Source of the DNA: Syngnathus acus | Taxonomy: Eukaryota; Chordata; Actinopteri; Syngnathiformes; Syngnathidae | Reading direction: 5' to 3' | NCBI RefSeq assembly: GCF_901709675.1 | Contig: NC_051090.1 | Span: forward strand, 5,324,342 to 5,388,341 | Length of the DNA stretch: 64,000 nucleotides | In this document: piece by piece, positions 1-14,200 of the stretch | How the letters are laid out: every line of letters begins with the position of its first letter | How positions within the stretch are numbered: position 1 is the first letter of the stretch | Translations under genes and position numbers: made by a program | The notes under the pieces: generated by a model | Database searches by the model: none | What the model was told of the DNA's origin: nothing | What the model saw: only the letters and a program-made list of their open reading frames with translations

Positions 1-3000
1 GGAGTCATTGTTAAAGTCGAAAGGATGTTCACAATAGCACTTTGGGGGTTACCACATTCTCTCTCGCACAGTGAGGGATCTGCAAACGGGTTCTTTTCTA
101 CCAAACCGCGGGGGTGAATGCGGAAATGGAAGCTACCTGTTGCATGAAACATTGAAGCATTACGCACGCTTCTGCTCTACCACCCTCAGGGTAAGGAAAG
201 CACAAACTGCTGAAAGGAGACTTGGCGTCGGAACCAAGCACATCTGGTAAACGTTGCGGGGACCTCTTGGGCTTGAATTGCCTTCTTAAAAAATATCGAC
301 AAAAAAAGATTAGCATGAAAAGGAGCCAAAGTGAAGCTATTCATTCTGGATTCAGAACCACACTGGAAGTGAACGGTGACGCAGAACAGGCAAAAAGTGC
401 AAATGTAAAGGAACAACATTTGGTTTGTCCGCTTGTTCTCGCAAAACGTTATATAACCAGCTCCAAACAGGTGATGTATATGTAAGGTAGAAACTGTGAG
501 CAGTGGCCTGGTTCTTGTTGATGTTGGCCGCAGTCCTCAGGAAAGGTCTGCGCAAGCAACGTGACCATGTGCAGTCCAAATACTCTTCAGGTTTTTTTTT
601 TCTCAAAGCTTCCCCCCCAACAAGCTTTCATTCCTGCTCTTCTTTTAGACATTTGCGATATCGACACTCGGGAGTACGTACGACAAAGAAGTACGATTTC
701 TAAAGGTCTTTGAGTGGAAGACAAACAAACTTTCCTCTGCACTCGCCTTGGAGCACTTGGACCTTTTTTTGGCAGGGTTCAGTGTTGACTCACCAGCCGT
801 ACACCTTGCCAGCTATTCATACCTTCCTCCCGCTCTCATTTTTATTTCTTCAGCAAATCGGTCTTTGAGCCAACTAACCATGGCCGGTCCACTCAACTGG
901 TAAAAGAAACAAAAACGACAGGGATGAGATATTCAGGGTTAACAGTCTGCTCTTTGTTTTGATGGTGAAACAAAGACTTTTGCTTGGATCCAGGTTGGCG
1001 AGGATCGTGTCTGTTCGGGAAAGCTTTGATACGAGATCCCAGTTTATACGGAGTGACATAAATCGAACAGTCAGATCTTTGAAGAGCAAGAATCTTCCTG
1101 GAAAGGAGAAATTGACATGTCTCGACAAAGTTGTAGCTCCATCTGTTCCTTTCACACCGCCATTGATGCTCACTTGCTAAAGATCTGATGTCACTTGATA
1201 TCACTTGATGTCATTGAACTTTACCATTTGTCTTTGGATGTCTCCACCATCTTGTGTTTTGGAAGTAATCTGCTGACACATGGCAAACTGGAATATTCTC
1301 TCCCTGTCTGTAACATGGCTAACAGGACTCAAAGCGGGTGTTAACAAATAATATTGCTGAGTCTGCTTGATTTCCCTGCCAACATCTGTACTTTGCGCTA
1401 ACTTCAAGTACAGGCAGTCCTCAACTTTGGAATGTTTGGAGCTCCAAAAAAAGCACTGGCCGAGCTAGCTTACTTGCTATACTTTGGTACTTCTGGACTA
1501 CGTTGTTTTTATATGCACTGATACTCTCGAAGTAAAAATGCAAAGTCCATTGTGGATGGATGGCGTTTTGAAATGAGTGATGAAGATGATTGCAAAAATG
1601 TCTTCACCCATTCTTCCACCCCCCCTGGAGGATCAGAGAGGAAGAAAGACTGGCTTTCCCTCCATATTGCTGCTGTTTGGAATGCAATCTGCCCGCCATC
1701 TGCAGGCCTCCCCGGCCGGCTCTGTTTGATATTCAAACAAACACCTGTCAAAAGACCGTGTCTCATCCCTCGCAGGAGTTGGAAATTGGCAAAAAATGGG
1801 AATTTCTTCCCCTCGGCAACAAAAGAGGCGAATGTGAGTTTTTATTTCAACCACCTGTGTAAGAGTTAAATATAGACTTTATTGGAAGACTCAAAGGACT
1901 AATTCTACTTTCCACTGAAACGTTTGAGAATAATGAGCTAGTGAGAGTGTTCTCTGTTCAATCCAATTTTTTTTTGTTTAGCTGGTGCTGCTGACGTGTA
2001 TGTGCATTCACATTATAAAGTTGCCACGGAGATTTGGAGGATGTTATTCGCCTTGATAAAAAGGTCTATCCCTGTCCCCCTCTTTTCCATGTGCTCTGTT
2101 CTCCTCACCTCCCTCCTCTTCCTCTCTCACTGAGATGAAGGCTCCACTCTGGGATGGTGGGGCGCTGTTTGGCAGACATCCAGGCCTCACATCTGCCTGG
2201 CTGCTGTTGCTCTCGTTCTCCCCCCCCCCCCCCCCTCCTTTGGTTGTCGCACCATTGCAGGGTCGGTCTGGAGTTCTGGAGATGTGCTTTCACGAGCAGT
2301 CATGATGAGATGTCCAGTGTGAGAGACAAATGGCACACGGAGATCTCAGAAGGCATTGAGAAATGGTTTTATCTCACATCATTTAAAACAGCCGTCTGTC
2401 CCTGCCAATGTTCCTACGTGATGGAAAGTCCACAAGAAGCTTTCAGTGGAGCCAGCTGGCTTGCTGGGAAAATCCGAAGCAGTTAGGGAGAGGATTAAGT
2501 TCAGTGTTAGGGATTGGTTTCGGGATGCGTTCGGGGATAGAGACAAAAAGGCAAATTGGAGTTTGTATGAAGAAAACACGCCAAGGCAAGAACGTAGTCC
2601 ATTCCAAGCACCTGGTTTTCCCATGATACTGCTTGTGGCCCAGACGGACATCTGTGAAAGACATCTATATAAGTTCAGGTCTCCCCCCTCTGTCTGTTCG
2701 CTTGAAAGCTTTTCACAGCATATTTCTTCCATCTGCTGTCACAGAGAAGCTCTCGTGATCCTTCAGAGACCCAAGTTATTCCTCAACGTTTGTCTCTTGC
2801 ACATTATAAAACAAAAATTGCTTATTTATTACGCTGTGAAAAACATTTTCATGTACGGTGTTATCTCATCGCAGATGTGCTGCCAAGGTCAGGACAGGAG
2901 ACACATTTTATTTGAGCGAATTGTTGCAAGGTGGAGATTGGAGCTCACAACAAAGCATGACCCAGATCTGGAACGGACGTGTTACGCTAACATTAGCATG

Positions 3001-6000
3001 TTTTTCTTTTCTTTCTAGAGGTCTACAGTTAGATTGGACCTCAGTGGTAGATAGCACATTTTCACGAAAAGCTAAATTTCTACTTGAGTGACCTTTAAAG
3101 CCACTCAAACAATGGCATTGTTAGATCAGCTCACGTTGGTACACACAATTAGATAAGTGACTCGAGCTCGGCCATTGTGTCGTCATGACCTCTCTTGCTA
3201 CGGCTTTCCGCAAACACAAAGTTTTATGGAAAAGATGTTGAAAGCACTGAGGTGGAAGGTGGCGGACAGTTGGAACGAAAGGTAACGGGAAGACGAAAGT
3301 GACAATTAGGGACAACTAATCAGCAAGTGTTTAGCCAAGCGCATCTCCCCACACTGGTGCCAGCGCTTGCACTGCGCTTGAACCTGCGCCGAATGCCAAC
3401 GGCAGATAATTATAAACCCACGGGGCAGGCCTCCTCTATGCACTGAGAGGTTTGGAGCCTCAGCCGAGCCTGAACTCTTGACCTTCTTCACACACCAAGC
3501 GTCTGTTGTGGGCTTCGGGAGGTGCAAGATGGGTCACAGCAAGCGAGAGAAAGGGGGGAAGGCAGGGGGTGGCGGAGGGCCACAAGGGCAAAGGGGGGGC
3601 CGGCAGAAAGGGGGAGGGACGCAGTGGTGGGGGTGGAAGACACTGGAGGGTCAGGTTTTTTCGGGCCAATCAGTGGAAAGGGGAACCACTTGACAAATCT
3701 TTACAGAGAGAAATCCTTTTTGTCATGCCCTTAGCGGTTATCTCTTCACTCTCTATCAGCATTCAATAGGCGGGGAAATATAGTCTGTTCAGCTCCTTTG
3801 GTATACAATGACCAGCCTTTGTTTGAGCCTGATCAACTTTGAAAGTTCTCCCAACTTATCATCACATTGGCAAACATTAGCTACCATTAATTATTCAGAG
3901 GCCTTAGTAGCTTTAAAGTCACTTTCTGACTTATAATAATAGGCTTATTCATATATATTGCAGTCTACTTTTTGTGGTCTCACTGTATCACAGATTTTCA
4001 TTATTAGGGCTGTAACTAAGGATTATTTCAATTATTGATTAATCTGTCGAACAATGTTCTGGGAAAATGGTCAATTACTATTTCGATCTCCATCCTTTGT
4101 GCCGGAAATGTCAGCGGGGGACCACCTCAACTCATCTTGGCCTCTTGCACTCACCCTAGCGTTGCCTCTCTCTCACTCGCTTTGCCAAATTGCCCATGAT
4201 TGAATGTAATCGGGACCAGATAACGCTCGCTCAGCACGCTTTGATCACTTGTGACCTGGCTGCTACTCTACTCTGACACACTGCTGATCATTTATTGGGT
4301 GGCTTGCGTTCAGACGACCGCCCGAGACAAATCGACAAAATCCAACAGAAGCGCCGCGGGGGATATTACAACTTTTTGTGATTGATAGATTTTGTGCAAT
4401 CAGCCTTGTTGTGGCAATATCTCAATACTGCAGTTATCGTTTTAGTTTAATCCTCACAATGTTGTTTGCTGTTTATTCATCTCACGAATGATTAATTTGA
4501 GGGAGTAGAACAAGATGGCCACCAACTTTTTGAGATCAGGAGATTTGTAAATCTTGTGCAAATTAGTGTTGCCGCTCTCCCTTTCTCCTCCTCTTTGAAA
4601 GTTGTCTTGCGGGGCCAATGGCTCCCAGATGGAGAATATTACACGTAATCGCTTCCATTCACCGGCCTTTACTCTCGCTGCGAGGTGACGCGCTCCCTCC
4701 ATCGCTCTGACATCTCCTCACAATGGACAATTACCGTGCACTCATCAATCACTCCTAGCAAAGAACTTTGACAACTTAAATCTGGAAGAAATCTTCTCGG
4801 TTGCTAACCGGGATCTCTTTTACGTACGTATCCTAGGTACTGTATCCTCCCTTCTTGTTGCCTTTCTCTGGAATTTTTTTTTTGCAAATGTCAGAAGTGG
4901 TTTTCATAAGATGATGACTTTTCGAATTTGGCGGCATACGTACTGGATGGTGTGCTTTTGAACCGCCGTTTGATACAAATACTGAGGCGACGCTTTTGGC
5001 TGAGCTTTAAAGGTCTGTATGTCTCAGAAAACATGTGGAATTGTTAATAAATCAGACAGCAAAACTGGACACATCCACCTGTCCACCTATCATCAGATTT
5101 TCTCAAGTCCGAAGAATCTTTTATGCATTTCCACCCAACAAAGCAGATGTGGCAGCCACAGTATGGACAGTGTCAATGTCCATTGAGCTCCATTTGATTA
5201 TTCCATGACTGCATCTTTGTTTTATAAAGTATCATATTATAGTAGAGTGATGTGTTTCTTATTTTCATAACACATAATAACTTTTGTTTAGGGAGACTGG
5301 AACAGACTCATGGTGAGTAATAAGATTAATAGTGAGTGTTGGAAGTTTACCCGGCCGGGTCTCTCTTATGCTTCTGATTGTACCTTGGAAGTTACCAAAA
5401 AATTTGCAATTTGACCCCCATCCACATAAGAAAAAGACTGCTTTAAGACGCAGTGTGAAAGGGGCCAAAATCGTCCTTTATCATGATGTTAATTATCCCA
5501 CCCCTATCCTCCCACCCTTCTGATCCTTCTCATCCATCTCTTTCTCTGTCCCACTCTTCCGTCCATCCCTCATTCTATGACACGGACATTAAAGGACGTT
5601 TTTCCACGGCTGACCCTCCATTCACCCCTGTGTCCTGCATCGTCCCAACCCACAGTCGGGGGTGGGAGGGAGGGAGTTAGGGGGGGTGAGTTACAGTCAC
5701 AGCTCCAAACTTGGTGCACAGCAGTACAAAAATCCACAGCCTGATTCAGATCCGTCCGGGTCCGCTGTGTCCTGCCAGGCATCACAGAGGTCCCACTGTA
5801 GTAGAAGGAATCTTGAAGAAAATAGGAAATTGTTTCACAAGAGACTTCTTCTTTGGAGTCCAAAGAAGGCCGCTACCTTCATCCGAATTTTCTCATGACC
5901 CTCTTTTGACACGGCCCCGTCATTGACCTTGAGTTGGTTTAGCTGAGAACCTATTGTCTGAATGTGGATCAGATTATATAGACAAGCGAGGCTTTGCTGC

Positions 6001-8245
6001 CCGCTCGCTCCGCAAGGGGAGCACCTGTTTCGGAATAAATCTTCAGATAAACTGCACATAGTGTGCAACTTGATCAAGTGTCAAGCATTACAGAAATTGG
6101 ATTCCTCCTTTACTCTTGTTTGAATTCTCCATCGCATGACCCTGAGGTATAAGTTCTCATTTTGTGGCTCCTCTTATCTTAAGTCAATCCCAGAGCTGTG
6201 GATTTAAAGCAAAGACCGCAGTCACATGTCTCTGCAGTCACCTTCATCTGTGAAACGCCGCAGATCGTTTTGACCTCGAGGTCTCAGGGTTGAGGTTGGA
6301 GGACCGGCCCAATCGGGCTTTACTGGTGGAACTGTGAACCGTGTCAGGTCATGTCAGCTCCCCTCGGTTGAATGTAAATAAAGCCAGTCTGGCTCGGTGC
6401 CATAGCACCGCTAGCGTTGCGGCTCTTTTGTTGAAGTCAAGAGAGGGCATCCCAAGCCATATGAAAAATCCAAATGTTTCCTAACATTAAGACTATTTGT
6501 AGGCTTTTCTTCTCATTTCTTCTGATGTTTTGTCAAAACTAAAGTCAATCTAGGATGAATTTTTAGCTGCTTTTTACCCCACCGCTAAGAGCTAACAGAC
6601 AGCGGCCATATCCCCAAAGATTGAATTACGCTGTCTTAAATACAGCCTATTTATCATTCGTCATACCACATTGCTACTAGCATCAGGTTTGACATTGATA
6701 TCTTATGTAAAACATTGGAGAATAAGTAATTGAAAAAGCAGGACTTGTCAGTGTTCTTTCAAGATGGAAGTTTATTCACATCAAGAGCTAAAGCTAAGCT
6801 AAGCTACCAACAGCGGTTTCATCATCGCAGGTGGAACTTGAGTAAAACCACATTGTTTAGCAGTTTCTCTGACATATTACACGGGTATAATGTTAGCTTA
6901 GCGTAATGGCAAATAACAGTAATTTCGTGGCTAGTATGACTGTTGAGCTATTTCAAGCCCTAACGCTAAGCTATGCTAAAACAACCGACAGTCAACCTAT
7001 CTCGCAAATGACGAACTTGCCCTTTAAATAGTAGCAGTTATCCATTGTTTTCCTTCTATCACATTCTAGCCATGCTGGATTGATGCATCCCTTAGAATAA
7101 CCCAGTTTAATGTGACGGCGACTCATCGGCGAGCAAAGAAAGACGAGAGTCTAGATCTGTTCCCGAGAGGACATAAATTGCAGAGGAGGGCCCAGATTGG
7201 GATGGCAATTGAGTGGCGGCAGAAGCTCCCTTAAAACGTCCAGCGGGCTTTGTTTCTCTCCCAGTTTAACCCTCTCACCTCATCTCATTGGCCACCCTTT
7301 TATTCGGGCGGCTGATTTATTGGCGGGAGAAAAACAAGCATAGCCGAGCCGTAGGTCTCGTAAGTGATGAATGACTCGAGCTGCTATCTTCATCCCGGAT
7401 GGGACAATCCAGTAGCTGGGAGCGCATGTGAAGACGGAACATTGCTACTCAGAAGAATGATGCCATGTAGAATATATTTTTTTATCAACATATATAAGCA
7501 TGAATGATTACGGCATACGATAAGGATCTTTTCTCGTTTTGTCACTGGGGTCCTCCTCCACCCCCCACACACGCACTTTTTTGCCAGCCCTGCCCCTTGT
7601 TGCCCTGATGCTACACAGCCCCTCTTATCCCCAAATGAAATTCTTTGGAAAGTCATTTTATATCACCCTTTGACTGTTCATTGAACTGTAAAACCACCCC
7701 ATTGGAAAGCAAATAAAAGGATAGGAGAGGGGCGAGGAGGGAGGGGGATGGGGCAAGGAGGAGAATTATAATTCTTTGCAGGCCTTTAGTATTAACCCAA
7801 ACACCAGAGCTGTCAGCAGTTCAGAGAGGGAGGCGCGAGGGCCAAACATTCAGTGTTAATTGGCACTTTGTAAGCTCTGAGCCGTCCTTTTGTGAGCGAA
7901 GTGGAAGAGAGTGAGCGAGGGGGGGGGGGGGTCAAGGAGCGAGAGAGTAAGAGAGCAAGTGAGAGAGTTCTTGCGGGTTTGTTGGGCCTTGTTGCGGGTG
8001 TTTACGGTTCACTTCTTATCCTTTGTTAATTGGACTCCCCCCCCACCACCACCACCCCCAAATGAAACAAAAGGAGGAAAAAGAAGAATTCAGCCTCCCA
8101 CCCATGTTTGGGGTGACTCTGCCTACCAGCACCATTGCAAAGCAAAAACATAAAGAGGGATCACGTTGCTGAATGGAACTCGGGATGGCAGTCGGGATGA
8201 CGGTGGTGGAGTTGCCACGAGGCTGGCATCTCCGGCCTCTTTCCG

Positions 8246-8276
<31 letters not shown>
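8246..8276 (+). repeat. Poly-C tract (31 C)
   Basis: Uninterrupted run of 31 C, equal to 31 G on the minus strand. The true length is likely polymorphic or uncertain in sequencing. Confidence 0.8.
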
Positions 8277-8277
<1 letters not shown>

Positions 8278-10620
8278 CCCTCCCTCCTACCCCAACCGAT
8301 GTAAATAATAATAGCGGCACTGGTGAAAAGACACAGGTGTCAACCATTGTGCCGCTCTGAATGGACCTCGGGGAAAGAGGTCAGGGGCCACCTCGGCCAC
8401 CTCTTCACACCCACACTTTTTCTTCACACTGACGCTCCCTTTCACAGGTTTCCGACATGCCCCCCCCCCCGATTCCCGCCTATCCCTCTTGCTCACTCTC
8501 GCCCTTTGTTATCATAGCTCAATGTTTTGTGAAAACTTTTCAGAGGTCACAAGCTCGTTATTCAGGAAGATTAACATTCTTTTCCAAATTAATCACCGCG
8601 CACAATGGTGTAGATCAATGGCCGGATTGGGCTTGAAGAACCGATGAATGGATATTAGACTTTAATAATTCATACGCTTGGTTAGGTTTAAAATCGATGA
8701 CAGTGCCTATTAGTCGCATTAGCGCCGAATGATTTTTAAATGTATTTTGTCCAGAAGCTTTTTTTTTTGTTCAACTCACATCTCAAGCAAGCACTATATT
8801 GCATGAATGTCGTCTTCCACTGAAATAAAATCACGATGGTTGACCCCTGCATGGAGGATTATATGGACCCGGTGTCCTTCGCGCTCAAAGAAGCAGCACA
8901 AGAAATAATCATAAATTGAAGCTGCCACGTGATTGCTGGAGTTGCGCAGTATCATGACCGTGGATGGGAGAGGATATTTATGGCCTGAAACGGGACATTT
9001 GTGCTGCACCAGCAAACGTTTGCCGGCTGAAATATAAAATTAAAAAATCAGAGACTGTCCATCTCCTTCTACAATTGGGCTGCTCTAACGTTCAAATGTA
9101 TTATTGTTTTCTTTTGAATCGTTTATCTCATCTTCCAAGGAAATCTCCCCTTGTCACGAAAGGATAACATCATAAAAACATTTGCCTGTCTCGAGTGTCG
9201 ACTTGCGACTGTTTTTTTTTTTTCTTCTTCTTTTTTTGCGTTGTCAGCTAGGCTCAACTTCCCCGCGACCCTGAACAAGCCAAGCGCTATGGAAACTTGT
9301 AGTAATATACGATGTTACATTTTGGAAGTACCTTGCCCAACACTGACAGTAACAAGGCCAGCTTCAGCGACGCCTGTGGGGAGCGATCATAAAAAAAAGA
9401 TTTTGACGCTCACGTAGGACAGAAATCCATGCAGCAAGTCAAGCTCTATTTACAGCGGAGAGTAAATATGAGCACCCTACACGCCAATTCCAACATATTT
9501 CCGTGTCCCGCCCCGATTAATCTGCAAAGAGAACGAACGAGATGGAGATGCTGGGGAAGGGCGAGAGGATTTATTACCTTGCATTAGGGACACTAATCTG
9601 TTGCAGGTGTTTCTGGCTGTTCTCCGAGGCCTCTTAACCCCCGCCCCCTCCTCATATTTGCGACAGAGAAGGAGAATTTTTTTTTTCCCCCCCCCAGCAT
9701 CTAAGAGGGATTATGCCATCTCCACAATCCTCTCAAATCATCAAGCGTGTCAAGATAAGGACAAAGAGAACATGCATTTGATAACTCCTGCACATCAGTC
9801 ATATCTTCGGGAATATTGCGGTAGAAAAGCCCATGGCTTTTGTTGCAGGATAAAAATGTACAAGATATCTAAACATGCCCTTCTCTGTTTTTCGGCAATG
9901 ACAACTCACTGTCGGGCATACAGTACAACTAGACTATCTGATAGATGGGGGTCTCTCTCCATCAGCAGGGTACAACCTCGAGGATGTAGGACAATAAAGC
10001 AAAGACCACCAGGACGGATTGAGCCAACAGCTTCACAGGATGCCCGTGGTGCCTTTGGAAGGAATGAACAAAGACACAAAAGGAAACCCGGCGAGAAAGC
10101 CTCGCTCGGCTGGAAGTCTGCAATCACTACCGTGGCCAGCTTGGAATGACAAAATAAAGCAGAGCAGAGATTTGGTTTGAACGATCCAGGGATGGAGAAG
10201 CAGGAAATTGTGGAGGGCAGAACTCGTACAATTAGGGAGGTTTTATAATAATTCAAATGCGGACAATTCAGGTCAGACAAATTTGTTTTTATTTATTGTA
10301 TCAACATTTTGTGTGTCCGTGTGTGTGCGTGTGACCGAGAATGCCTGAAATTGAGGAAAATTCAGATCTGCTGATAGTAGTGGAATCCTACACTACCTTG
10401 GTTACTACTGCCCTCATGTGGATGTACATGGTACTACAAAGCCCGGTTCTTGACTACTACTCCGATTTTTAAATTTAAATTAATCAAACGTATTTTATTT
10501 CATGGCAGTCTTTTAACCTGCACACATTTTTAGCGAGTTTTCTGGTTATTACAGGAATACTGTATACTGCTCTAACTTGCCTATCGTGTTTATCTGAGTT
10601 TGAATAATTTATACGTGCTC

Positions 10621-10663
10621 TGTGGTTGCCTGGCGACCAGTTTAGGGTGTACCCCGACTCACA
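10621..10663 (+). repeat. SINE-like fragment
   Basis: GGTTGCCTGGCGACCAGTTT followed by AGGGTGTACCCCGACTC resembles an internal segment of the fish retroposon also seen in pieces at 16771-16809 and 41011-41118. Recognition is from memory. Confidence 0.45.
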
Positions 10664-11140
10664 CTTTTTGTTGTTGTTTGTTTCTTCAGTATTTACTGTA
10701 TTTCATTTTGTAATTTTCTTTCACTTTCAAAAGGACAAGATCAGTTTGTTTTATCAGTGCTTCAATTCAGTGTGTAAAGCAACATGAAATATTCTTGGAA
10801 TAATTCATAGGCAATAATCACAATTCTAAATCTTACTGAACTAAATCTGGACAGGATACGACGTTTATCCGAGTGAGCCGCATACGTAACATGCATGACT
10901 CTGTTAAATTTGCAACTAATGATGAAAAGCAAGTATAATCCAATGAACATCTTCAAACGCGTCTATCATTTTTTTTGTAGTTACTAACAAGAAGTACCTT
11001 CTTCTCCTTTACAACCTCTTTCCGCAACCTCTTTCCCTCAGGCAGCATGCCCCCGATTCGGATTTTTTGTCCCGGTTTGAAGAACAAACTGCTACTATTT
11101 TGATGTGAGCTGAATGTGGAACAAGAGAAGCCAGCTCGTT

Positions 11141-11146
11141 TTTAAT
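11141..11146 (-). promoter_or_regulatory. Candidate polyadenylation signal of hsd11b1l (ATTAAA)
   Basis: On the minus strand ATTAAA lies about 130 nt after the hsd11b1l stop codon. Canonical AATAAA copies occur only much further on, at 10494-10499 and 10288-10297. Transcript 3' ends are needed to choose between them. Confidence 0.3.
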
Positions 11147-11277
11147 TTTGTACAGTAGCACGGAATGTTGAATACATGACATTAAAACAGTAAAGCATAA
11201 GAATGCATCTTAAAATATCACTTGAAAAAAATCACTGCAAGTAATGGCAGATGTAAATATTTGTTCATGACTTGTAG

Positions 11278-14200
11278 TTAGTTGTAGGACATCTGTATCA
11301 GGTAGTCCCTGGCCCCGGGTAAGAAATCTCTAAAAAGAGTCACGATGTAGACGAACCAAGGGTAGAAAAGCTCCCGCTGTCTGGTGGCTCCTGTCTTGAT
11401 GATGTTCAACGCCGCTTCACTGGCTGGGTAGGCGGGTACGTGACTGATGTCCCTTGGACACAAAGAATCACTGCCATCAAACACAGATGCTTCCTTTTTT
11501 TCAGTGTTTACAATTTCTTTTTAAAAAAAAAACGAAGCAGGTTTAACCTGAACTGCAAACACAGTTGGATGAGCTCCAGAGTTGCGCAATAATGCACTCG
11601 CTCTGTAGACTTACTTGACTTTCTCCATGGCTGAGTCTGTGTCAATGAGGCCCAGCGTGCAGGTGGAGATCGATACGTTGCTGCTCTTCATGGCCAGCTC
11701 GTGAACAAGAGTCCCAAAGAAACCGTTCAAGGCGAACTTGGTTGACACGTAAGGAGCCACGAAGGGAATTGTCATTTTACCTGTTGGGGGTGTCAACAAT
11801 CACCTGGATAAAATGATTCCAAGTCAAAAGGAGTCAAGAGTGTTGTGAACCAACCTAAAAGCGACGAAACAACTATAAGTGAGCCTTTGCTTTGCTCGAG
11901 GGAGGGGAGAGCTTTCCAGGCCATCTGAGCGTAACTGAAGAAGTTGACCTTTTGGAGGGACACGGAATTATACACAGCGATGTCGCAATTTGCTATATTA
12001 GCATCTCTGAAGTGAAATCATAGCTTTCTTTCGGATAGTTTACCTTCATCAGCCACCTGAGGTGCTCCACGTCCCCCTCCCACATGCTGAAGGGGCTTGA
12101 GCCAATGTGGTTGAGAACCAGGTGGTCCAGACCTCCGAGATGGTCCAGAGCAAAATCGACCACTCTCTCCGGGTCAGTGTCACTGCTCATGTCCGCTGAT
12201 ATGTACAGGGCCTTCTGCGCTCCCATGCTCAGACACTTTTCCGCCACCTAGTGGCCACACCACAACGGTTGACCAATGCGGAACTCGTCGTCAACCCTTT
12301 TACTAACCTGCTGTAAGACGTTTTCCCTCCTTGCGGTAATGACGATCTGGGCGCCGAACCTGGCGTAGTGATAGGCCATTTGTTCGCCAATACCAGTGCT
12401 CGCCCCGGTCACCAAGACCCTGGCACCTCGGAGAGATTCTCAAATAATAGCAAAAACAAAAAAGTATGATCATCAGTGCAGTACACATTTAGGAATTACA
12501 TCTTTATAGTAAGATCCGCTTTTATTATTTATTTATTTTTTACCAAGAGAACCGAGAAGCTGTTTCTATATTTGCTGCTGTTTTGGTTAGCAACAGAGTA
12601 TGAGAAAGTATGTTTTTAACCCAAAATTAAAACAAATCTACAAAGAACTAAAAGAGGTCCACGACCAAATGAAGTTTTTCTTCTTCTTTTGCAGTATGAC
12701 GTTGAAAAAGTCATGACAGTTAAGCACTTGTAGATGACTATGATGTAACATTTTGGCCACCGATGGACTAATGTTGGATTTGGATACCAAATGGAAACAC
12801 TGAAAACAAGATTCATGTGAAATTGACGACGTTATCATAACATGTCAACAGCAAGTGCTGCGTGAGTGTTCACCACTCCTTTTATCGTAGTAATCTCAAA
12901 GTGAGTGTTCGCCACTCCATTTATCGTAGTCATCTCAAAGTGACGAAACAAACTAATTCAAGTTGAGCTTTAGTTGTAGGTTAAAGTTCGATGCTAGATG
13001 AGATATTTGACCCCAAGGACAGGTGAGTCCAAGCAAAGTGCGAGGATACTGCTTTGTTCTCTACTGCTGCCATTTTTAAAATGAATTTAGTGCCAGTCCC
13101 TTCTCTAGAAAAACATTTTGATCAAACACCTTATTTTCTTGTTCACATTTACTAATTAAATGACCTTTAGTCGAATTCGCACAGTGACTAGTTAGATTTG
13201 TTTTGCTATATTTTCATGTGGTCTGGAACTATCATTAAATCTAATTTGGTGGGACCTTCCATGCTCCCGATGAAAAATCCTACAGTTTCATTTCAATGCT
13301 CGCAAAGCCACATTTTAGAAAAATCCTGTTTGGTCGGAGTCACAAGCATGTCGAATAATGTGCGATTACACACTAAATTTGTACCTCTCGTCACAAACCC
13401 TTCCGCAGGGGGAAATGTTAAAGTTGTGCCGACGTCACACACAGAGGAACTTGTTTGCCAAACAGAGTGTACAATTACTATGCGGCTTCCCTTTACCCAG
13501 AATTCACAGGAAATGGATGTACAATAATTGGTGCTGGAGGGGGTGGAACCACCATATTACATTAGTATGCAGTACTGTATTTAAATGTACACTATATAAA
13601 ATAATATAGTTAAATAATAATTGTCATTTCTCGTGAATGGGCTTCTTTGATTCTTAATTGGTGCCAGTGATTGGTGAATTGTGACTTTGTCCCTCCCACA
13701 TATATTATTGCACCCAATTATATTTCACATTTTTTTCATGTTGTGACAGGTAATTATCAAATGAAGTACCGAACAAAACAATGTGTCGACAAGCAACTTG
13801 GCAGCTGTACGGAGGTGAGTGAGTCACGGTAAAACTGTCTGTTGGTAATTATGGTATTTTAGAACGTGTTCAAAATGTTACTGTGCACTTGTGTAAGTGT
13901 ACAGTGACTTCCAGAACATGTCTAATCAAGTGATGAGTGTAAAACTGTAACTTGTGTAATATACATTATTTTTTAAAACAATTAATAACGCCTAATGAAA
14001 TTACTGTAATACTTTTTTTTTTACCATTGACGATCACATCTATTTGCATTAACACAACAAGAGAGAGCCTTGCATTACTGTTTACGACATCCACTATTGC
14101 ACCCAATTTCTAGCATTGTCTTGTAACATTGACGTTAGAACCACAAAAAGTTGCAAATACAGTACTACTTTAAGATGTTTTTTTTCCATAAGTAGCACCA

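Larger units (their letters stand above)
1..11277. other. Gene-free intergenic stretch (window start to hsd11b1l)
   Basis: No exon of a recognisable gene was found on either strand. Reading frames here are short, mostly lack a good start, and do not resemble a known protein. The stretch holds homopolymer tracts (16 C at 2220-2235, 31 C at 8246-8276), purine-rich simple sequence around 3550-3620 and 7725-7760, a hAT-like fragment near 4003-4053, a SINE-like fragment at 10621-10663 and one weak CTCF-like match at 10408-10421 on the minus strand. Regulatory elements may exist but cannot be called without cross-species alignment. Confidence 0.6.

Noticed and set aside
2446-3018. 190-codon open frame on the plus strand
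   Set aside because: Non-ATG start, no recognisable domain, and flanks lack a promoter or supporting exons.
9601-10149. 182-codon open frame on the plus strand
   Set aside because: It begins at a TTG with no good ATG, composition is that of noncoding DNA with homopolymer-encoded runs, and it resembles no family I know.
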